A program made the position numbers and the translations under genes. DNA of 64,000 bases from Gammaproteobacteria bacterium (GTDB taxonomy: Bacteria; Pseudomonadota; Gammaproteobacteria; UBA6429; Thiohalophilaceae): the NCBI GenBank assembly GCA_030617815.1, contig JAUWUS010000003.1, positions 1 through 64,000 of the forward strand, read 5' to 3'. A model generated the notes under the pieces. It was not told where the DNA came from and searched no databases. It worked only from the letters and a program-made list of their open reading frames with translations. Of this stretch, positions 35,486 to 45,200 are shown piece after piece. The first letter of the stretch is position 1; the number at the start of each line of letters is the position of its first letter.

Positions 35486-36601
35486 CTAACTTAAGGTTCT
35501 TATTGTGCCAGTCGGATTATGCGCCAACTTTAAATAATGTTGTGTTCCCATTTCAGTTAACCGGCTAACTGTTCTTGCAAAAGCAAACTGCATACGTTTA
35601 CCATGATAAAGTGCATCCGGCGCAGCAGCAGCAGAAGCTAATAACTTCACATTGTGATCATAAGCCGCATCAATAAAATGAACAAACCGCTTTGCTGCAG
35701 CATCATCTTTTTCATACATAATGCCGACATTACTTAATACGATGGTATGAAATTTTTCTGCAAGCTCAATATAGTCATATGCGGAACGGTTAGTATGACA
35801 AAGCTCATAAAAATCAAACCAAATCACGTCATCAGCATATAAAATATATTTTATTTCACGATTATTAACTTCAATACTTCTTTTGTTCTTTGGCTTACAG
35901 GGTGCTAACTCAGTGAATTTATTTAATAAGAATTCTTCACTCATTTCTTTTGTGTTTTTTTCGTCAAACACATAAAAATATTCGCTTTCATCCAGAATAT
36001 TAAAGCGATAATCAGTACCAACCCCCAAGTCAAACTCTTCGGTATATTTATCCAGCAATTCAATTGCATACATAAAACGTTCCCGTTGCAATCCATTTTT
36101 GTATAAATCATGTATTGCAATATTTGATGTTGCTACCAGAGTAATACCTTGTTCAAACATGGCCTTGAGTAATCCGGCCAATAACATGGCATCAGCAATA
36201 TCATGTACATGAAATTCATCCAGACATAAAACATTCATTTTTTCAGCTAGCTGGGCAGCGATAATATCAAGTGGATTAGGTGAATTAGGTAAGTTTTCCA
36301 GTTGCTGATGAATTTCAAGCATAAAGCGATGAAAGTGTACCCGATGTTTTTTATTATTCGGCAAACACTCATAAAAACTGTCAACTAAATATGTTTTACC
36401 CCGACCGGTGCCACCCCAGAGATAAAGGCCGCGAATATTTTTTTGTTTAGATAAAAATGAAAACAAGTTTCCTTTATTCGATGATGCGGCGTTTAATTCA
36501 GAAAATAGCCGCTCAGTGCATTGCACCGCTTGTAACTGTTTATCATCAGCTTTAATTCGTTGCTTTTGTAAATCGGACTGGTAACGTTGAAGTGGAGTCA
36601 T
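35486..36601 (-). CDS. zapE: Cell division protein ZapE (AFG1-like ATPase)
   Basis: ZapE is an AAA+ family ATPase that acts on the Z-ring. Walker A is GGTGRGKT (63-70) in LYLWGGTGRGKTYLVDSF, Walker B is LCLDEF (125-130), and VATSN forms sensor 1. The 371-residue length is normal. A C-terminal block ALYHGKRMQFAFARTVSRLTEM closes the protein. It starts with ATG at 36601 and stands between gshA and the CDGSH gene. Confidence 0.93.
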   Translation of the reverse strand: MTPLQRYQSDLQKQRIKADDKQLQAVQCTERLFSELNAASSNKGNLFSFLSKQKNIRGLYLWGGTGRGKTYLVDSFYECLPNNKKHRVHFHRFMLEIHQQLENLPNSPNPLDIIAAQLAEKMNVLCLDEFHVHDIADAMLLAGLLKAMFEQGITLVATSNIAIHDLYKNGLQRERFMYAIELLDKYTEEFDLGVGTDYRFNILDESEYFYVFDEKNTKEMSEEFLLNKFTELAPCKPKNKRSIEVNNREIKYILYADDVIWFDFYELCHTNRSAYDYIELAEKFHTIVLSNVGIMYEKDDAAAKRFVHFIDAAYDHNVKLLASAAAAPDALYHGKRMQFAFARTVSRLTEMGTQHYLKLAHNPTGTIRTLS

Positions 36602-36653
36602 AACCTTTTATACTATATAAACGTAGCCCTGAAATAAAATAGTTTTAACGAAC

Positions 36654-37100
36654 TTAGGCTATAAAACCGCATTTCTTATGTTTTGTGTCACAAAATGGCT
36701 TTTTTTCTGAAAACCCACAACGACACAAGGCTGCTTTAGTTCTTGTCGTTTTAGATAAACCATCACGACTAAAAATTGTTACGGGGCCTTTAATGCTATA
36801 CATTGCATTGGTTTTAACTGTAATAATCATATCAGCAACGATGCCATTAATATCTTCTTTGCGTTCATCATTAAAAGCTTGTGTCATTTTCAGCTCTTTC
36901 GTTTTATGTGTGCCATCACAAAAAGGTTTGTTTTTGGATAAGCCACAACGGCATAGAGCAAATTCTTTATCTTTTAAAATAATTTTATGATCTGCATCCT
37001 GTAATGTAATGTCCGCATCACCTTTACATATCAACGGCCCATCCGGGCGAACCATGATAGAATTTCCTGAATAAGCGGGTTTATGATTTTTTTCATTCAA
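36654..37100 (-). CDS. Tandem CDGSH iron-sulfur protein
   Basis: A 148-residue protein with two CDGSH zinc-finger-like motifs, each a [2Fe-2S] site with three Cys and one His: CRCGLSKNKPFCDGTH near residue 60 and CRCGFSEKKPFCDTKH near the end. Single-motif bacterial members are smaller; this double form resembles mitoNEET-related bacterial proteins. The [2Fe-2S] clusters are likely redox-active or transferable. Divergent from the patatin gene. Confidence 0.9.
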   Translation of the reverse strand: MNEKNHKPAYSGNSIMVRPDGPLICKGDADITLQDADHKIILKDKEFALCRCGLSKNKPFCDGTHKTKELKMTQAFNDERKEDINGIVADMIITVKTNAMYSIKGPVTIFSRDGLSKTTRTKAALCRCGFSEKKPFCDTKHKKCGFIA

Positions 37101-37219
37101 AATGATAATCCTTTATTAAATTAATGCATAATTTATACTTAAATTATGCCAAACAGTACACTATACTGAATTTAATTAATAACATTACTAATAGAAAGCT
37201 CTGAATAAGGATTCATTTT

Positions 37220-38368
37220 TTGAGTAAGAATAAAAAGGATAAACCAAAACTCGCAATAGTCATGACCGGAGGTGGTGCCCGGGCAGCCTACCAAATAGGT
37301 GTCTTAAAAGCGATAGCAGAAATGTTGCCTTCTGATGCTCCTAGTCCCTTCACAATAATCTGCGGCACTTCTGCTGGCGCAATCAATGCCGCATCATTAG
37401 CGGCAAAAAGCGATCACTTTAAAAACTCGGTTCGCAGAATGCATAATGTCTGGTCCAACTTTACATCAGAGCAGGTATTTAGAATAGATGCTTTCGGAAT
37501 AATAAAAACAGTGAGCCACTTGTTGTTAGCAATGATTTTGGGTGGATTAGGAAAACACAGTCCAATATACATACTCGACAGAACGCCATTAAGAAAACTA
37601 TTAGAAAAATTTATTGATAGCAGCGTGTATCAACGTGCAATCGAAAAAGAAACATTACATGCTTTAAGTGTTAATGCCACCGGTTATTCAAGTCATCAAT
37701 CCGTTTCTTTTTATCATGGTCATTCATCCCTCAAAAACTGGAAACGTGCACAACGCATTGGTTTTTCAACCCGAATCACGGTTGATCACTTAATGGGATC
37801 ATCAGCCATTCCTTTTTTATTCGCACCGGTAAAAATCAATCGTGAATATTTCAGTGATGGTTCTATTCGCCAAACAGCACCTATTAGCCCTGCAGTACAT
37901 CTCGGAGCTGATCGCATTTTAATTATCGGTAACCGCCAAATTGATTATGAATTAGAACGTGTATCAGACCCTAAACCACCTACTCTGGGTGAAATCGCGG
38001 GACATACCTTAAACAGTATTTTTCTTGATAGTCTTGATGCCGACATCGAACGTTTACAACGAATTAATAAAACAGTTAATTTAATTGATGATCAGAGCCG
38101 TGAACAACATGGAGTAACATTACGTCAAATTGAAGTACAGGTTATCTCTCCAAGTGATGACATAGGAAAAATGGCAGCAGAGCATGCGCATGAATTACCG
38201 CGATCAATAAAGATTCTGTTGCGGAGTATTGGCGCCTATTCAAAAACGGACAGTAGTTTTATGAGTTACCTGTTATTTGAAAGGGGTTATTGCAATGCGC
38301 TGATCAAACTCGGCTATGAAGATACCTTGCGGGAAAAAGAAAATATTCTGCATTTTTTACGTGACTAA
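37220..38368 (+). CDS. Patatin-like phospholipase
   Basis: A 382-residue esterase of the patatin family. The oxyanion block VMTGGGARAAYQIGVLKAI, the nucleophile elbow GTSAG with Ser51, and the catalytic Asp213 in FSDGSIRQ form the Ser-Asp dyad. No signal peptide. The start is TTG at 37220 with an AAGG site upstream. Families of this size in proteobacteria act on phospholipids or lysophospholipids; the exact substrate is unknown. Confidence 0.9.
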   Translation: MSKNKKDKPKLAIVMTGGGARAAYQIGVLKAIAEMLPSDAPSPFTIICGTSAGAINAASLAAKSDHFKNSVRRMHNVWSNFTSEQVFRIDAFGIIKTVSHLLLAMILGGLGKHSPIYILDRTPLRKLLEKFIDSSVYQRAIEKETLHALSVNATGYSSHQSVSFYHGHSSLKNWKRAQRIGFSTRITVDHLMGSSAIPFLFAPVKINREYFSDGSIRQTAPISPAVHLGADRILIIGNRQIDYELERVSDPKPPTLGEIAGHTLNSIFLDSLDADIERLQRINKTVNLIDDQSREQHGVTLRQIEVQVISPSDDIGKMAAEHAHELPRSIKILLRSIGAYSKTDSSFMSYLLFERGYCNALIKLGYEDTLREKENILHFLRD

Positions 38369-38411
38369 CCAGTCAATATATTCACACGGATAGCTTCTCG
38401 CTATTCATGCG

Positions 38412-38798
38412 CTAAGCTGAATGTTGTGAAACCAACTTGGCTTCTGGCACAGCATGATGAAGTAACGCCGCCATTTCTGTACTCAAACCCAGACGGGGTT
38501 GTATAGTCACCCACAAAACATTTATTTTTAAATTTAAGTCCGCAACAATAATATCCTTTTCAAAAAGTTTTAACACCGCTTCCATTTTATTAATTATGTT
38601 GCGCAAACGAGACGACTCAAAATTTCGTAAACCCGGAACAATCATCATAAAATCACTATAAGGTTTACCTTCGGGATCTCTTGTTGGCGCACGTTTCCAT
38701 AAAGGTTCCGCGTGTTGGATTTCAGGATGATTAAGGCTGGAATCGTGCAGTAACGTATTTGAACCGCGAATCTTTAAACTATTTTGTTTATCTGACAT
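38412..38798 (-). CDS. Conserved hypothetical protein (128 aa)
   Basis: A soluble protein with a polar, Pro-rich N-terminal half and a globular C-terminal half: LRNIINKMEAVLKLFEKDIIVADLNLKINVLWVTIQPRLGLSTEMAALLHHAVPEAKLV. The pattern of strand NVLWVTIQP and helix EMAALLHHAVPEAKL suggests one small alpha/beta domain. No family recognised. It converges with the patatin gene. Confidence 0.6.
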   Translation of the reverse strand: MSDKQNSLKIRGSNTLLHDSSLNHPEIQHAEPLWKRAPTRDPEGKPYSDFMMIVPGLRNFESSRLRNIINKMEAVLKLFEKDIIVADLNLKINVLWVTIQPRLGLSTEMAALLHHAVPEAKLVSQHSA

Positions 38799-38855
38799 AA
38801 GTTAACTATAGACAAAAAATCACACATTGCAGGCTAAAGGTTAAATAAATTATTT

Positions 38856-39470
38856 TTATTTTAAAGGAATGCCAAGCCCACCCAGTCCACAATAGCCGCC
38901 AGGATTTTTTGCTAAATATTGTTGATGATATTCTTCTGCCGCGTAAAACTCAGGGGCATCAATAATTTCACTGGTGATCATGCTTAAACCTGCAGTAAGT
39001 AAAACTTTTTGATATTGTTCCCGCGTTTTAAAAGCCAGGGCTTTTTGTTCATCTGAATAAGTATAAATACCTGAACGATATTGAGTACCACGATCATTTC
39101 CCTGCTGCATACCCTGAGTGGGATTATGCGATTCCCAGAATATCGTTAATAAAGTTTCATAACTGACTTTATCAGGATCATAAATAACATAAACAACTTC
39201 ATTATGTCCGGTCATTCCTGAACACACTTCCTGATATGTAGGGTTTGGGGTAAATCCCGCGGCATAGCCAACCAGCGTAATATAGACTCCCTCTGTTTCC
39301 CAGAATTTTCGTTCAGCGCCCCAGAAACAGCCTAAGCCAAACATCGCTTGCTGCATATTTTCAGGATAAGGTGCGGAAAGATTATTTTGATTAACAAAAT
39401 GTTTTAGTGGCAGCGGTATAGCTTCGCTTCTACCGGGTAATGCTTGTTCTTTAGTTATCATTTCAAACAT
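38856..39470 (-). CDS. msrA: Peptide methionine-S-sulfoxide reductase
   Basis: MsrA repairs S-methionine sulfoxide in proteins. The catalytic Cys48 lies in [18 protein letters not shown], followed by VGYAAGF and [13 protein letters not shown], then [22 protein letters not shown]-type blocks ([20 protein letters not shown]). The length of 204 residues and the N-terminal 40-residue extension fit the longer bacterial form. No MsrB domain is fused or adjacent. It is downstream of cmoB on the same strand. Confidence 0.95.
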   Translation of the reverse strand: MFEMITKEQALPGRSEAIPLPLKHFVNQNNLSAPYPENMQQAMFGLGCFWGAERKFWETEGVYITLVGYAAGFTPNPTYQEVCSGMTGHNEVVYVIYDPDKVSYETLLTIFWESHNPTQGMQQGNDRGTQYRSGIYTYSDEQKALAFKTREQYQKVLLTAGLSMITSEIIDAPEFYAAEEYHQQYLAKNPGGYCGLGGLGIPLK

Positions 39471-39493
39471 TTTACTTACCTTAATAAAGCAGA

Positions 39494-40468
39494 CTATTTT
39501 GGTGCGTTTGCCAAAACTACTGCACGCATTGGTCCCGGATAACCTTCAATCGTTTTTGTTGGATCATTTGGATCTAAAAACTTTTCAAGTGAATCAAACT
39601 CCATCCAGTCTGTTGCACGTTGTTCATCGGTACTTGTTTTCGATACATCAACCACACGAACGTTTTTAAAACCACAACGTTGCAGCCATAAAACCAACGC
39701 ATCACAGCTAGGTAAAAACCAGACATTACGCATTTGTTGATAACGATCTTTCGGCAATAAAACCGAATTAACATCACCGTCAATTACAAGAGTTTCTAAA
39801 ACCAGTTCGCCACCGGGCTTTAAACATTCACGCAATTCGATTAAATGGTCAAGCGGTGAACGACGGTGATATAAAATCCCCATAGAAAACACGGTATCAA
39901 AGGCTTTCAATGAAGCGGGTATATCTTCAATGCCCAGCGGCAAAAGGTGTACCGGAATATTACCGAGATATTTCTTCAGAGCATAAAATTGCATAATGTA
40001 TTTCTGCCCCGGATCAACACCTACAACTAAACCAGCACCCTGAGCATAGCTTCTTAATGCGTAATAACCATTGCCACAACCAATGTCCAGCACATGTTTT
40101 CCTTTTAAAGAATTAATATGCGGCTGTACTCGATCCCATTTCCAATCTGAATGCCATTCAGTATTGATATCTAAACCAAAAATTGAAAGTGGGCCTTTGC
40201 GCCAGGGCATGAGCAAGCGTAAGTGTTGTTCGATTTCATCGCGAATATTTTGCTCACAATCATCTTTCTCGCCAATACGAACTTCAGTTTTTAATTCGAT
40301 GGATGATGGTTTAATATCCGGTAAATTGTCTATCATGGCTAACCATTTATCCAGTTCACCATGTCGAGAAGAGTTAAATGCGCGATCGATGCTATCTGCC
40401 AATGTATTTAACCATTGTTCTGCATCGCCATTTTCTAACGCTTTATAGAGTTCGCTGTAATCAATCAT
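39494..40468 (-). CDS. cmoB: tRNA U34 carboxymethyltransferase
   Basis: CmoB transfers the carboxymethyl group of carboxy-SAM to ho5U34 to make cmo5U in tRNAs reading four-codon boxes. The 324-residue protein has the typical N-terminal helical domain ([18 protein letters not shown]), the SAM-type fold [14 protein letters not shown] and [12 protein letters not shown], and the block [14 protein letters not shown]. It lies 11 bp downstream of cmoA in one operon. Confidence 0.96.
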   Translation of the reverse strand: MIDYSELYKALENGDAEQWLNTLADSIDRAFNSSRHGELDKWLAMIDNLPDIKPSSIELKTEVRIGEKDDCEQNIRDEIEQHLRLLMPWRKGPLSIFGLDINTEWHSDWKWDRVQPHINSLKGKHVLDIGCGNGYYALRSYAQGAGLVVGVDPGQKYIMQFYALKKYLGNIPVHLLPLGIEDIPASLKAFDTVFSMGILYHRRSPLDHLIELRECLKPGGELVLETLVIDGDVNSVLLPKDRYQQMRNVWFLPSCDALVLWLQRCGFKNVRVVDVSKTSTDEQRATDWMEFDSLEKFLDPNDPTKTIEGYPGPMRAVVLANAPK

Positions 40469-40479
40469 CTTTAAGCCGA

Positions 40480-41217
40480 TTATTTAATCGCAATAAATGA
40501 AGCGAAATTAAAACATTGGAACCAGGAGGATACCTGGGTAAAACCCGTTTCCTTTAATCGCTGCATATGTGTTTCCCTGGTTTCAGGTATAAGTACATTT
40601 TCCAACGCATTGCGTTTTTGTGCGATTTCGAGATCACTATACCCATTCGATTTTTTAAAGGCATGATGAAGATCGATTTGTTTTTCATTTTCAACGGCAT
40701 CCGGAAACGCCAGCTTTTCAGATAAAATCAAACAACCGCCCTTATTCAAACCATTATAAATTTTAGTTAAAATTTTCTTACGCTCTGACAGGGGAATAAA
40801 CTGTAAGGTGAAATTCATAACAACAACCGAGGCATTATTTATTTCAACATCCTGAATATCAGAACATACCGTTTGCACTGGTGTTTTACTATTATCACGT
40901 AGTAATATTTTATCTAACCGTTCAATCATTGCTTGTGCATTATCCACTGAAATGATTTTACAACCTTCTTGAGTTAGGCGATGTCGCATTGATAAACTGG
41001 CCGCGCCTAAAGAACAACCTAAATCATATAAATGAGTATCCGGTTTTGCATGGTGCTGGGCGATAATTCCAAGAAGGTTAATAATGGTGCTGTAACCAGG
41101 CACTGAACGATTAATCATATCGGGGAAGACATCCACCACATTTTCGTCAAAAACAAAATTGACGATTTCAGATAGCGGTGATGCGAAAATATTATCCTGT
41201 GAAGTTTTTTTATTCAT
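40480..41217 (-). CDS. cmoA: Carboxy-S-adenosyl-L-methionine synthase
   Basis: CmoA makes carboxy-SAM from SAM and prephenate, the donor used by CmoB. The protein of 245 residues carries FDENVVDVFPDMINRSVPGY, the conserved CmoA opening, and YDLGCSLGAASLSMRHRL with the SAM site. ISVDNAQAMIERL and NFTLQFIPLSER complete it. The ATG at 41217 is chosen to match the normal family start; the in-frame start at 41238 lacks a ribosome site. First gene of the cmoAB operon. Confidence 0.96.
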   Translation of the reverse strand: MNKKTSQDNIFASPLSEIVNFVFDENVVDVFPDMINRSVPGYSTIINLLGIIAQHHAKPDTHLYDLGCSLGAASLSMRHRLTQEGCKIISVDNAQAMIERLDKILLRDNSKTPVQTVCSDIQDVEINNASVVVMNFTLQFIPLSERKKILTKIYNGLNKGGCLILSEKLAFPDAVENEKQIDLHHAFKKSNGYSDLEIAQKRNALENVLIPETRETHMQRLKETGFTQVSSWFQCFNFASFIAIK

Positions 41218-41367
41218 AATATTTTTAATAAGTAACAAATACCTATTTTAACAGATCTGTTAAAAGTTAGTTTTTCACTAAATAGCCATTTAGTGCACAA
41301 TTTTTCTCTGGTATAGTCTGTTTTACAACAATTTTCTCTATTTTATTCAAATATTAAAGGCTTTTAC

Positions 41368-41856
41368 ATGCAAATCGACAAAAACAGCGTTGTTACGCTT
41401 AATTACACTCTCAAAAATGATCAAGGTGAGACGCTTGATGAATCTCAGGATAACAGTTTTCTTTATTTGCATGGCGCCGGCGGCATTATTCCCGGGCTGG
41501 AAGGACAACTGAAAGGAAAATCAGCTGGCGACAGCTTCTCTACGCATATTGAACCTGAGGATGGCTACGGTGTACGTGATGATTCCATGGTTCAGGTTGT
41601 GCCTCGTGATATGTTTGAAGCGGATCATCCCGTTGAAGAAGGAACCCAGTTTCACGCAGAAAGTCCTGAAGGTGACATGATCACCGTGACCGTGACTAAA
41701 ATTGAGGGTGACCAGGTCACAGTTGATGGCAACCATCCATTAGCCGGAATTGCGCTTAATTTTGACATTAAAATTGCCGATGTTCGTGAAGCCTCAGCTG
41801 AAGAAATTGAACATGGCCATGCTCATGGGCCAGACGGTCACCACCATCATCATTAA
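41368..41856 (+). CDS. slyD: SlyD-type FKBP peptidyl-prolyl isomerase and metallochaperone
   Basis: A 162-residue protein with the FKBP half-domain NYTLKNDQGETLDES, the IF (insert-in-flap) domain DDSMVQVVPRDMFE..FHAESPEGDMITVTVTKIEGDQVTVDGNHPLAG, and a His-rich tail HGHAHGPDGHHHHH. The tail binds nickel, as in SlyD, which helps hydrogenase maturation and folding. Divergent from cmoA with an AT-rich 150-bp region between them. Confidence 0.93.
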   Translation: MQIDKNSVVTLNYTLKNDQGETLDESQDNSFLYLHGAGGIIPGLEGQLKGKSAGDSFSTHIEPEDGYGVRDDSMVQVVPRDMFEADHPVEEGTQFHAESPEGDMITVTVTKIEGDQVTVDGNHPLAGIALNFDIKIADVREASAEEIEHGHAHGPDGHHHHH

Positions 41857-41874
41857 TTATTGAAACACAATCTT

Positions 41875-42204
41875 ATGACTATCAAATTAAGTGCAAACGA
41901 AGCCCGTTTCTTTTATGTTGAAGATTCAGAGATTCACGGCAAAGGACTTTTTGCATGCACAGAAATTACCGCCGGAACCTATTTAGGGGATTATGAGGGA
42001 CATGACACAACCGATAATGGTATGCATGTTTTATGGGCAGAAGATGAAGAAGGTGGATGGGTTGGTCGTGATGGTACAAATGCCTTACGTTATTTAAATC
42101 ACAACACAAAACCTTGTGCAGAATTTGATGGTTACGAATTATACGCAGTAGAAGATATTGAAATACATCAGGAAATTACTATCGACTATGGTGAAGAGCC
42201 TTAA
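41875..42204 (+). CDS. Mini SET-domain protein
   Basis: A 109-residue protein consisting almost entirely of a SET domain: IHGKGLFACTEITAGTYLGDYEG, then ALRYLNHNTKPCAEF (the NHS-type SAM and substrate motif) and ITIDYGEEP (the catalytic Tyr). SET domains in bacteria are less common than in eukaryotes and add methyl groups to lysines. The pre- and post-SET modules are absent. No ribosome site is visible at ATG 41875 or TTG 41860, so it is probably coupled to slyD, whose stop is 18 bp upstream. Target unknown. Confidence 0.8.
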   Translation: MTIKLSANEARFFYVEDSEIHGKGLFACTEITAGTYLGDYEGHDTTDNGMHVLWAEDEEGGWVGRDGTNALRYLNHNTKPCAEFDGYELYAVEDIEIHQEITIDYGEEP

Positions 42205-42236
42205 CTAATTAATTTTCAGTCCATCTTATATTTATT

Positions 42237-42257
42237 CCCGGCTCTTTAAGAGTCGGG
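42237..42257 (+). terminator. Rho-independent terminator after the SET gene
   Basis: An 8-bp stem CCCGGCTC / GAGTCGGG (one G-U pair) with a 5-nt loop, followed after TCACC by five Ts. It lies between the SET gene and hrpA and should end the slyD-SET transcript. Confidence 0.65.
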
Positions 42258-42276
42258 TCACCTTTTTATTCCACAC

Positions 42277-45200
42277 ATGAATGACCTCAGCAAACAATTA
42301 AAACCATTAATCGAACAATGCATGTTGTTTGACCGCTTTCGTTTTAATAAAAAGTTAGAAAAACTTTCTAATAACGAAGATATTGATAAGTATTCTATAT
42401 TAGAACAACAAATTACTCGTTCCATTCTGGTGGCCGAAACGCGTCAAAGCACTAAACCTATACCCAACTTTCCACTTAATTTACCAATTAATGAACGACA
42501 GGACGATATCTGTAAAGCGATTGAAGAGCATCAGGTTATTATTTTGTGTGGCGAAACAGGCTCGGGTAAAACAACCCAACTGCCAAAGCTTTGCTTAAAA
42601 ATGGGACGTGGCACTTACGGTATGATTGGTCACACCCAGCCCCGCCGCATTGCTGCTCGTAGTGTTGCCAACCGCATTGCAGAAGAACTGGGAACAAAAA
42701 TCGGGGAAAGCGTTGGTTACAAAATTCGTTTTTCCGACAAATCAAATAAACACAGTCATATTAAAGTTATGACGGATGGGATTTTATTAGCTGAAATACA
42801 GAATGATCCGTTTTTGCAAAATTACGACACGCTGATCATTGATGAAGCGCATGAACGTAGTCTTAATATTGATTTTATTTTAGGCTATTTAAAACAGCTT
42901 TTACCCAAGCGTCCCGACCTAAAAATTATTATTACTTCCGCGACCATTGATCCTGACCGTTTCGCCAAACACTTTAAAGATGCACCTGTTATTGAAGTCT
43001 CTGGCCGCACTTACCCGGTAGAAGTACGTTATCGGCCATTAAAAACAGATGATGAAAAAGCGTCACAAAAAGATCAACAGCAAGCTATTATTAATGCCGT
43101 CGATGAATTAAGCCATGAAACCAGTATTAATAAATCAAGCGGTGATGTACTTGTTTTTCTTAGTGGTGAACGACAAATCCGCGAAACTGCTGAAGCCTTG
43201 CGCAAACATCATTTCAACAAAACAGAAATCATCCCGCTTTTTTCCAGATTAAGTAACGCAGAACAACAAAAAGTTTTTAAATCACATACTCTGCGTAGAA
43301 TTATTTTAGCAACAAACGTTGCAGAAACATCACTAACAATCCCTGGCATTCAATATGTTATTGATACCGGTTACGCACGCATTAGTCGCTACAGTTACCG
43401 CACTAAAGTTCAACGACTTCCCATTGAAAAAATATCACAAGCAAGTGCCAACCAGCGTAAAGGACGTTGTGGTCGCACCAGTGATGGAATATGCATTCGC
43501 TTATATGCCGAAGATGATTTTAATAACCGTTCTTTATTTACCGATCCTGAAATTCTACGCACCAACTTAGCCAGTGTAATATTACAAATGCATAATATTC
43601 GTCTGGGCAATATTGAAAAATTCCCCTTTATTGATAAACCCGATTCACGTTTAATAAAAGACGGCTACCAATTGCTTGATGAACTACAAGCAATGAATAA
43701 ACAGAACATTACGGCTATTGGTAAGATTTTATCCCGCTTCCCTATTGAGCCGCGTTATGCACGGATGCTCATTGCTGCTAACGATTTTTCCAGCTTAAAT
43801 GAAGTACTGATTATTGTGAGTGCCCTTAGCGTACAAGATCCACGCGAGCGTCCTTTAGACAAGCAGCAACAGGCAGACCAGGCGCACTCACAATTTAAAG
43901 ATGAAAAATCTGATTTTATTGCCTATTTAAATTTGTGGAATTTTTATCAGGAACAACGGCAACACATTTCACAAAATAAATTGCGCAAGTTATGTAAAGT
44001 CAATTTTCTATCTTACACCCGTATGCTGGAATGGCGTGATATCCATAGCCAACTACTCAATCAATGTAATGAAGTTAAATACAAAATAAACACAACCGTG
44101 GCAGATTATGACGCAATTCATCAGGCTATATTAAGTGGCTTGCTCAGTCATGCCGGTTTAAAAAATGAAGATGGTGAATATCAGGGCGCACGAAATAATA
44201 TATTTGCTATTTTTCCAGGTTCAAACTTACGAAAAAAACGTCCTTTATGGATTATGGCTGCCGAAATGCTTGAGACTCAACGTCATTATGGCTTAACCGT
44301 GGCGCAAATCGATCCCTTATGGCTGGAAAAACAAGCAAGTCATTTAATAAAAAAATCTTATTCTGAAGCGCATTGGGAAAAACGCCCGGCACAAATATCA
44401 GCGTACGAAAAATCAACGTTATATGGTTTAATCATCAACCCTCGTAAAAAAATTAACTACGGCCCTATTGACCCTGACTTATCTCGCGAACTCTTTATTC
44501 GAGGTGCTTTTGTCGACAGAGAATATTCTTCTCATGCTGCTTTTTTTCAACACAACCAACAATTGTTTTCTGATATCGAAAAACTGGAACATCAGTCACG
44601 TCGTCAGGATGTATTAGTAGAAGATGAGGTGGTTTACCAGTTCTATGATGAACGTATTCCAGCAGGAATTTATAACAGCAAAAAATTTGATAGCTGGCGT
44701 AAAGAAGTCGAAAAAGATAATGCTGAAATATTATATCTCAGCCGTGACTATCTCATGCAGCACACTGCAGGTGAAATAACAGAAGAACAATATCCAAAAC
44801 AAATTATGGTGAATAATACAGCGTTACCTTTATCCTATCATTTTGAACCAGGAAGTTTAGATGATGGCGTTACCCTAACCATTCCTCTTACTTTACTTAA
44901 TACGCTTAACCCCATTCAGTTTGAATGGTTAATCCCTGCTTTGTTACGCGAAAAAACCACGCAGCTTATTAAAACATTACCTAAAAACTTACGCAAAAAC
45001 TTTGTCCCTGTACCGCAGTTTGCTGATGCCTGTATTGATGCTCTCAACGATCGGTCTTTACCTCTGATTCATTCAATTAGTCAGCAACTCACTAAAATAA
45101 CAGGCATTACAATCCCTGATGATGCATGGCATGTTGATAGCCTCGATCCCCATTTTTTTATGAATTTTGATGTCCGAGATCAGCATAATAAAAGTTTAGC

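Noticed and set aside
36685-36990. 101-codon frame opposite the CDGSH gene
   Set aside because: Antisense of a clear double CDGSH protein; no ribosome site or domain.
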